Positions 7,617-12,495 of a stretch of 12,495 nt of DNA are shown one piece after another (the first letter of the stretch is position 1; every line of letters begins with the position of its first letter). Source of the DNA: an uncultured beta proteobacterium (GTDB lineage: Bacteria > Pseudomonadota > Gammaproteobacteria > Burkholderiales > Rhodocyclaceae). The notes under the pieces were generated by a model. The model made no database searches, had not been told where the DNA came from, and was given only the letters and a program-made list of their open reading frames with translations. The position numbers and the translations under genes were made by a program. The stretch lies in the NCBI GenBank assembly GCA_903930395.1, contig CAIYYE010000263.1:1-12495 (forward strand). Direction: 5' to 3'.

Positions 7617-10600
7617 CTAGCGACCTGTCGACTTGGGTTGTGCCTTCCGGGCACTGGAAAAATCCTGCTTCATCAGCTCAGACCCGACTTTTTGCGGCAG
7701 GGCAGAACCATCGAGTGGAACGCCGAATCCCGCCGATTCAACCACCTGCTCGCCCTTGGCGCCGGAAATGATGATCTTGCCGGTGGTGCCGTCGGCATTC
7801 TCGAGCAGCACGATGTAAGCGCGCTTGAAGCCGCTGACGACCGGCGGCCGGACCATGATGCCGGCGAGGACCTTGGCCTTCTTGGTTGTCGCTGGCGAAT
7901 CGCTCTTGGCATCGTCCTTCTTCTCGTCCGCACTGTCGGCCTCCTTGCTAGCCTCAGCTGCTGTTCCATCGCCGGAGGCAGCGTCAGCCGATTTTCCCTC
8001 GGTCGCCGGCGCTGCTGTCGTCGCGCTCTCCGCAGTCGCTGATGGCACTGAGGTCGAGGCGGCATCAGCCAGCATCGTCTGTTGCAGGGAAACGCTGGCC
8101 TGACTGCGACCGCTCACCGGGTCAGGCGCGGTGGCACTTGCGCTGGGTGCCGCTGGCGGCGTCAACGGTGCGGGCACGGTGGGTGAGATCGACAAGCTGC
8201 CATCGACAAAGCTGATCTGGTAATTCTGCGCCGTCAGACCTTGCGGCGAAATCGGATAGTTACCGGCATCGACTGCACCCTGGCTTGCGCCGGCATACCC
8301 GAGAACACCACCCAGGGCAGTGCTGTCTTCACCGCTGGCAAAGCCGGCATAGACAACGCCATTGCCACCGGCATAGGCCACACCATCGTAGACCTTGTTC
8401 GCTGCATTCGCCGTCACCGACAGCGGCGCCTTGTTCACTGTCAGTTCATTGGTGCTGGCTGCGTTATTGCTCAGGGCATAACCCAGACTGCTCGCCAGGC
8501 CGCTGGCGTAGGCCAGATCATGCGCCCCCGCCACAGGATGACCGGCACCCGACAGCCCCCCGCCTACCGTCCATGTGGCCGTGCCGCTGACGACATCCGT
8601 CGTCGTATCGCCATTGATATAGCCGCTGTAGCTGGCCAGAAGAAGCGGCAGGCTGCCACCATAGGTCATGGCCGTCGCGCCCGGCGCCACCGAAAGGACC
8701 GGTTGTTCGCGATAGATGGCAAACAGCCCGCTACCCAGCGACGCGGTGACATTGCTCGCTGTCTCGTCGCTGTTATAGCGGAAATGCCCGCTGCCGCTAC
8801 CGACCAGCGTGGCGAGGGAAGTATCCGCCAGGGCACCGGAATACAGCGTGGCGCGGCCACCCGTGCCCGTGCTGACGGTGGCGCTGACCATGATCAGGTT
8901 GCCGCCGCTCGCGGTGCCGGCCGCCGCATTTTTCCCGGCGTTGAGGACGATGGCCGAGGCGGAGGTATCGGTCGTCGACATATTGCCGGCTACCGTCATA
9001 TCGCCGCTACTGCTGGCGGCAATCGTCGAGGCGCTGGCAATGCCGTTCAGGGTGCTCACCCCGCTGTCGATGCTGACCGCACCGATGCGGTTGCCGGTGG
9101 TGCCGACGGCACCCAGATTCAACGTGCCAAGCGTATTGATCGTCAGCGCGGTAGCCGTATCCGCTGCCGAGATCGCACCCGTAGTGACATTCAAGGTTTC
9201 GCCACCGCCCAAGTTCAGCGATTTTCCGGCCGCCAGGCTGATCGCACCCAGATTCAGGACATCCGTGCCGCCCTGATCACCACGGATAGAAGCGTTGTCA
9301 GCAACTGTCAGCGTCCCGCTCGTGCCTGCTGTATTGCTGGCCACCAGCGCCCCGGCTGCTGCTGAGCCGGTACCGGCGATGCTGATATTTTCTGCCACGG
9401 TCACGCCATCCAGCCACAGCGTCGCACCACTGGCAACGGTCGTCCCGCCCGCCGTGCTTCCCAGGGCACTGGCATTCGAGACCTTGAGGATGCCCGCGCT
9501 GATGTCGGTCGCCCCGGTGTAGCTACTGGGGCCGGAAAGGGTCAGCATGCCCGTCCCGAACTTGTTCAGCGTACCGCCGCTGCTGGTCAGCCCGCTGGCA
9601 TAGCTCACGTTCTGGCCATTGGTATCGATATTGAAGGCTTGCCCGGCCGCTGTACTGAAGCGGCTTGAGTAGTCCGTCACGTTGCTGGCCGAATATTGCA
9701 GGGTGCCACCGCCGAAAGTCAGCGTTCCCGTTGTCCCGATCGCATTGGCCGAGCCCAGCATCAGGGTACCGGCATTGATCGTCGTACCGCTTGTGTAGGT
9801 ATTGGCCCCGGAGAGCAACAGGCTACCGCTACCGGACTTGGTCAGGTGGGCGGCGCCACCACTGGCATCATTCAGGGAGCCCGAGTAGGTCAGCGTCTTG
9901 CCGGCGGCGACATCGATATTGACGTTGCCGATCTGGCGCAGGTTTCCATTGATGACCGAATCAGCGCTCACCGTTATGCCCGAGGCGAAGGCAAAAATAC
10001 CCCAGTTCAGCCCATTCGCGCTGACCGTTCCGGTCGTCAGCGTGCCACCGTTCAAGGTGAAGTTGTAGAGGGTCTTTGAGTCACCGACCCCGATCAGCGT
10101 CCCGCCCTGGTTGACCGTGATGGCGGCGTGATCTGCCGCAGTGCCGCTGGCCCCGACCAGACTGTTATCGTTGGCCACCCCGGCCAGACCGGCCGTCAAG
10201 GTGCCGCCATTATTGATATTGATCGCCGTGGCGCTGCCCAGTCCGAGCTTGAGCGAAGAGAGGCCACCCGACGTGGCGCCATTGACCAGGACGGACTGGG
10301 CGATGTTCAAGACCCCGGTAAATCCCTGCGTGCCCAAAAAACTGACATTGCCGCTACCGCCCAGATTGACCGTACCGCCACCCAGCAATGCATAACTGAG
10401 CGGAACATTGCCGTTGGTGGTGTTGCCATTGAAATTCTGATTGGCCGAACTCGTCCAGTTGAGCACGGCACCGGTTGCCACGGTGGTCGCGCTGCTGCCA
10501 TTGAGGGTGCTGGCCCCGCCAATTTCCAGCGTCCCCGCACTGACCGTCGTGTTCCCGGTATAGCTATTGTTCCCGGCCAGCGTGAGTGCACCGCTGCCGG

Positions 10601-12269
10601 TCTTGACCAGACTCGTTCCGCTCCCTGAAACGACGCCGCTGTAGGTGCTGTTTCCACCCTGACTGATCGTCAGGACGCCGCCGCCGAGACTGAGATTACC
10701 GTTACCGGTCAGCCCGCCGCTGCCCGCAATCAGATCCAGCGCGCCGCTCGATGAGCGCGTAATGCCGGCATTGAGCACGATGCCGTTGGTGGCATTGAGC
10801 GTTAGCTTGTTGGTCGAGCTGTCGCTGATCGCACTGTCCACAGTGATGTTGCCGGTCTGGTTAGTGCCTGCCCCAGCCGTACTCACGGTTACGGCGCTGC
10901 CACTCAGGGCGGCCAGCAGCGTCGCGACATCGATAGAGGAAGAATCCGCACTGGCGGTAAATGTTCCGCCGCTATTGCCCGTGTTGCTGTTGGTCGCCGC
11001 AATTGTGATGTCGTAGGGGTCGATCAGCCATTGCCCCGTCTGGCCATACACCGCTCGGGTACTGACGCGCAGGCCGTCAAGCCGGACACTGTGGCCCGAG
11101 GTTTCGATCTTTCCGCCATCCCCTCCGGCGCTGCCACCTTCAGCCAGGATCTCGCCATGCACGCTGGTCAGGGAGTCTGGATTGCTCACAGCCGACCACA
11201 GCACCACCTTGCCGCCATCGCCCTGCTGCGTCGCGCTGGCATCAATGCGGGCGCCGCTTTCCATGCTGACGCGGGTTGCCTGATACAGCGTACCGCTGCC
11301 CTGCCAGTCGCCACCGACCAGCACCTGACCGCCGCCCGTGGCACCGCTGGCATCGATCCGGCTGGTCGAGGTCAGCGTAATGTCATCGCCGGTCAGCAGG
11401 ATGCGTCCGCCCTTCTCGACCAGACTGCTCGCCACCAGGCTGCCGCTATTGCGGACTATGCCACCCTGCAACTGGTTGGCTGCCCGTGCCGAAAGGATGA
11501 TCAGGCCGCCTTCGGCGAGTACGGCATGGCCGTTGTCGACCAGGGCATTGAGCGTGGCCGGTTCGACAATGACATTGGCCAGGGTGTTCTGGCCCTGAAT
11601 CTGCAATTCGTAGGCTTCGCCGGCCGCCAGCGCCACCGTGCCCAACTGGGCGAGGATGACGCCACGGTTACGGACTTCCGGCGCCAGCAAGGCGATGTAG
11701 CCGCCCAGCGCGGCTTTCAGTTCGCCTTCGTTGATGATGCTGCCGGTTGCCCCGTTGCGCTCGAACAGATAGCGTCCGGCCATGAAGTCGTCGTTGCCGA
11801 TGCGGTGCGTCGTCGCCACCAGCCCGCCGACATCGACGCTGGCTCCCGGCGCAAAGTACATGCCGTTCGGATTGGTGAAAAATACCTGACCGGGCGCCGT
11901 GATGCGCCCGTATATCTGGCTCGGGTTAGTGTCCAGCACACGGTTCAGCGTGACGCTGCCAGCCCCCTGCAACTGATTGAAATGGACCGCTGCCGCGCTA
12001 CCGACATTGAAGCTCGCCCAGTCGATGGCCGCCCGCTGCGTGCCTTGCGTCACGGTCATTACCGTGCCGGCCGATGTGATCGCCGCATTACCGGCGACGA
12101 CCTGAGCGCCCGTCGGCAATTGTCCGGGCAATGGCGGCGCCGCGTGCACGCAGCCCAGGGTCGCCAGCAGCAGGGCAAGCGGCTTCACGGCCATGCGCCT
12201 GGTCCGGCGGATAGCCGCGGGAGACGTATCGGGAGGGCGTCTCAGAACTGTTGACTGAGCGTTAGCCAT
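7617..12269 (-). CDS. TpsA-type filamentous haemagglutinin-like exoprotein with autotransporter-style beta repeats
   Basis: A 1550-residue secreted protein, probably a surface adhesin or matrix component exported by the TpsB transporter encoded upstream. It has an extended 43-residue signal peptide (Arg-rich start, LALLLATLGCVHA) and then the TPS secretion domain (about 45-290) with FTNPNGMYF (NPNG at 133-136). A beta-helical shaft follows, with GQWLIDPYDITI. Autotransporter-associated beta-strand repeats of the form LTLSG-x-YTG-x-T-x-I-x-AGTL lie near 554-585, 807-840 and 899-940. An MBG-like domain (about 1190-1277), a YDG domain (KVYDG, about 1278-1362) and an Ala/Ser/acidic linker (about 1363-1460) come next, then a C-terminal domain I do not recognise. 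No beta-barrel is present, so it is not a classical autotransporter. The chosen ATG has AAGGA (12276-12280) six bases upstream. A GTG at 12284 would add five residues. The start lies inside the tpsB end (28-bp overlap). Confidence 0.93.
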   Translation of the reverse strand: MANAQSTVLRRPPDTSPAAIRRTRRMAVKPLALLLATLGCVHAAPPLPGQLPTGAQVVAGNAAITSAGTVMTVTQGTQRAAIDWASFNVGSAAAVHFNQLQGAGSVTLNRVLDTNPSQIYGRITAPGQVFFTNPNGMYFAPGASVDVGGLVATTHRIGNDDFMAGRYLFERNGATGSIINEGELKAALGGYIALLAPEVRNRGVILAQLGTVALAAGEAYELQIQGQNTLANVIVEPATLNALVDNGHAVLAEGGLIILSARAANQLQGGIVRNSGSLVASSLVEKGGRILLTGDDITLTSTSRIDASGATGGGQVLVGGDWQGSGTLYQATRVSMESGARIDASATQQGDGGKVVLWSAVSNPDSLTSVHGEILAEGGSAGGDGGKIETSGHSVRLDGLRVSTRAVYGQTGQWLIDPYDITIAATNSNTGNSGGTFTASADSSSIDVATLLAALSGSAVTVSTAGAGTNQTGNITVDSAISDSSTNKLTLNATNGIVLNAGITRSSSGALDLIAGSGGLTGNGNLSLGGGVLTISQGGNSTYSGVVSGSGTSLVKTGSGALTLAGNNSYTGNTTVSAGTLEIGGASTLNGSSATTVATGAVLNWTSSANQNFNGNTTNGNVPLSYALLGGGTVNLGGSGNVSFLGTQGFTGVLNIAQSVLVNGATSGGLSSLKLGLGSATAININNGGTLTAGLAGVANDNSLVGASGTAADHAAITVNQGGTLIGVGDSKTLYNFTLNGGTLTTGTVSANGLNWGIFAFASGITVSADSVINGNLRQIGNVNIDVAAGKTLTYSGSLNDASGGAAHLTKSGSGSLLLSGANTYTSGTTINAGTLMLGSANAIGTTGTLTFGGGTLQYSASNVTDYSSRFSTAAGQAFNIDTNGQNVSYASGLTSSGGTLNKFGTGMLTLSGPSSYTGATDISAGILKVSNASALGSTAGGTTVASGATLWLDGVTVAENISIAGTGSAAAGALVASNTAGTSGTLTVADNASIRGDQGGTDVLNLGAISLAAGKSLNLGGGETLNVTTGAISAADTATALTINTLGTLNLGAVGTTGNRIGAVSIDSGVSTLNGIASASTIAASSSGDMTVAGNMSTTDTSASAIVLNAGKNAAAGTASGGNLIMVSATVSTGTGGRATLYSGALADTSLATLVGSGSGHFRYNSDETASNVTASLGSGLFAIYREQPVLSVAPGATAMTYGGSLPLLLASYSGYINGDTTTDVVSGTATWTVGGGLSGAGHPVAGAHDLAYASGLASSLGYALSNNAASTNELTVNKAPLSVTANAANKVYDGVAYAGGNGVVYAGFASGEDSTALGGVLGYAGASQGAVDAGNYPISPQGLTAQNYQISFVDGSLSISPTVPAPLTPPAAPSASATAPDPVSGRSQASVSLQQTMLADAASTSVPSATAESATTAAPATEGKSADAASGDGTAAEASKEADSADEKKDDAKSDSPATTKKAKVLAGIMVRPPVVSGFKRAYIVLLENADGTTGKIIISGAKGEQVVESAGFGVPLDGSALPQKVGSELMKQDFSSARKAQPKSTGR

Positions 12270-12495
12270 AGCCTGTCCTTGCACAGCGAACCGTCCTGAT
12301 CATTGCCCGTCGCGGTCGAATTCGGGTTGTCACCGATCCGCCGCGACCAGGTCGACTTGAAGGCCAGCCCACCCTTCGTTTGCCAGCCGAGCGCCAGACC
12401 GGCACCTTGCAGGCTGATCTTGTTCACGGCCGCAGCACCGACAAAATCATTGTTGCGATTGACCCTGACCTGACCGACATCGTAAAACCCGGTCA
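12242..12495 (-). CDS. TpsB outer-membrane transporter, ShlB/FhaC/HecB family (C-terminal part; rest beyond window)
   Basis: The reading frame is open from the right edge to the TGA at 12242-12244 and encodes the last 83 residues. They match the end of two-partner secretion transporters: a beta strand TGFYDVGQVRVNRN, then LQGAGLALGWQTKGGLAFK, the WSRRIGDNPN motif and GNDQDG, and a final strand ending WLTLSQQF with the C-terminal Phe typical of outer-membrane barrels. TpsB is a 16-stranded barrel with periplasmic POTRA domains that exports its TpsA partner. The POTRA part lies outside the window. Because the gene is cut at the edge, a search limited to complete reading frames would see only a 61-codon piece starting at an internal GTG (12427); that is not the real start. 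The downstream tpsA gene overlaps this end by 28 bp, so the pair is translationally coupled. Confidence 0.88.
   Translation of the reverse strand, partial: TGFYDVGQVRVNRNNDFVGAAAVNKISLQGAGLALGWQTKGGLAFKSTWSRRIGDNPNSTATGNDQDGSLCKDRLWLTLSQQF
12276..12280 (-). promoter_or_regulatory. Shine-Dalgarno site deciding the tpsA start
   Basis: AAGGA on the minus strand lies six bases before the ATG at 12267-12269 and inside the tpsB coding region. It supports that ATG over the upstream GTG at 12282-12284, which has no comparable site. Confidence 0.6.

Noticed and set aside
6072..8042. 656-codon plus-strand open frame
   Set aside because: It runs antisense across three well-supported genes (HD-GYP regulator, FecR-domain protein, end of tpsA). 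The product is rich in His, Arg, Asp and Gly without domains, as expected of a shadow frame.
8241..9365. 374-codon plus-strand open frame
   Set aside because: Antisense to the repeat-rich part of tpsA. Composition and lack of domains mark it as a shadow.
9447..10626. DNA repeat array or CRISPR-like structure
   Set aside because: The periodic signal is at protein level (Gly/Thr/Ser-rich beta repeats). Copies differ in DNA sequence and spacing.
11031..12254. 407-codon plus-strand open frame
   Set aside because: Antisense to the TPS secretion domain of tpsA, which has the NPNG motif and signal peptide in its own frame.
7617..12269. Classical (type Va) autotransporter
   Set aside because: The beta-strand repeats suggest it, but there is no C-terminal barrel. 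The N-terminal TPS domain and the adjacent TpsB gene point to two-partner secretion.

Overview
The window looks like chromosomal DNA from a GC-rich Gram-negative bacterium. An outer-membrane two-partner secretion (TPS) system, a SelB elongation factor, a CHASE2 adenylate cyclase and HD-GYP signalling fit a betaproteobacterium, possibly in the Rhodocyclales. That placement is inferred from gene content and codon style, not from a database match. Coding density is very high. The only intergenic gap above 100 bp is the AT-rich divergent promoter region at about 1792-1944.

Left part (1-4993): cAMP signalling beside selB. On the minus strand, a stand-alone cyclic-nucleotide-binding protein (1267-1791) is followed 43 bp later by selB, which runs off the left edge (1-1223). 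Diverging from them on the plus strand is a membrane CHASE2-class III adenylate cyclase (1945-4119). Ten bases after it comes a eukaryote-type class I cyclic nucleotide phosphodiesterase (4130-4993). Synthesis, breakdown and a possible reader of cAMP therefore lie side by side.

Right part (4983-12495): a minus-strand operon for a secreted giant exoprotein. In transcription order it holds the C-terminus of a TpsB outer-membrane transporter (cut by the right edge), a 1550-residue TpsA exoprotein, a small exported FecR-domain protein, and a response regulator with REC, GAF and HD-GYP domains, the last a predicted c-di-GMP phosphodiesterase. The genes overlap or are spaced by less than 10 bp, with Shine-Dalgarno sequences lying inside the preceding gene or its stop, so they are almost certainly co-transcribed and translationally coupled.

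The phosphodiesterase gene and the HD-GYP gene converge and overlap by 11 bp, so a cAMP module and a c-di-GMP/adhesin module meet tail to tail with no room for an ordinary intergenic terminator. No tRNA, rRNA, CRISPR array, insertion sequence or transposase was seen.
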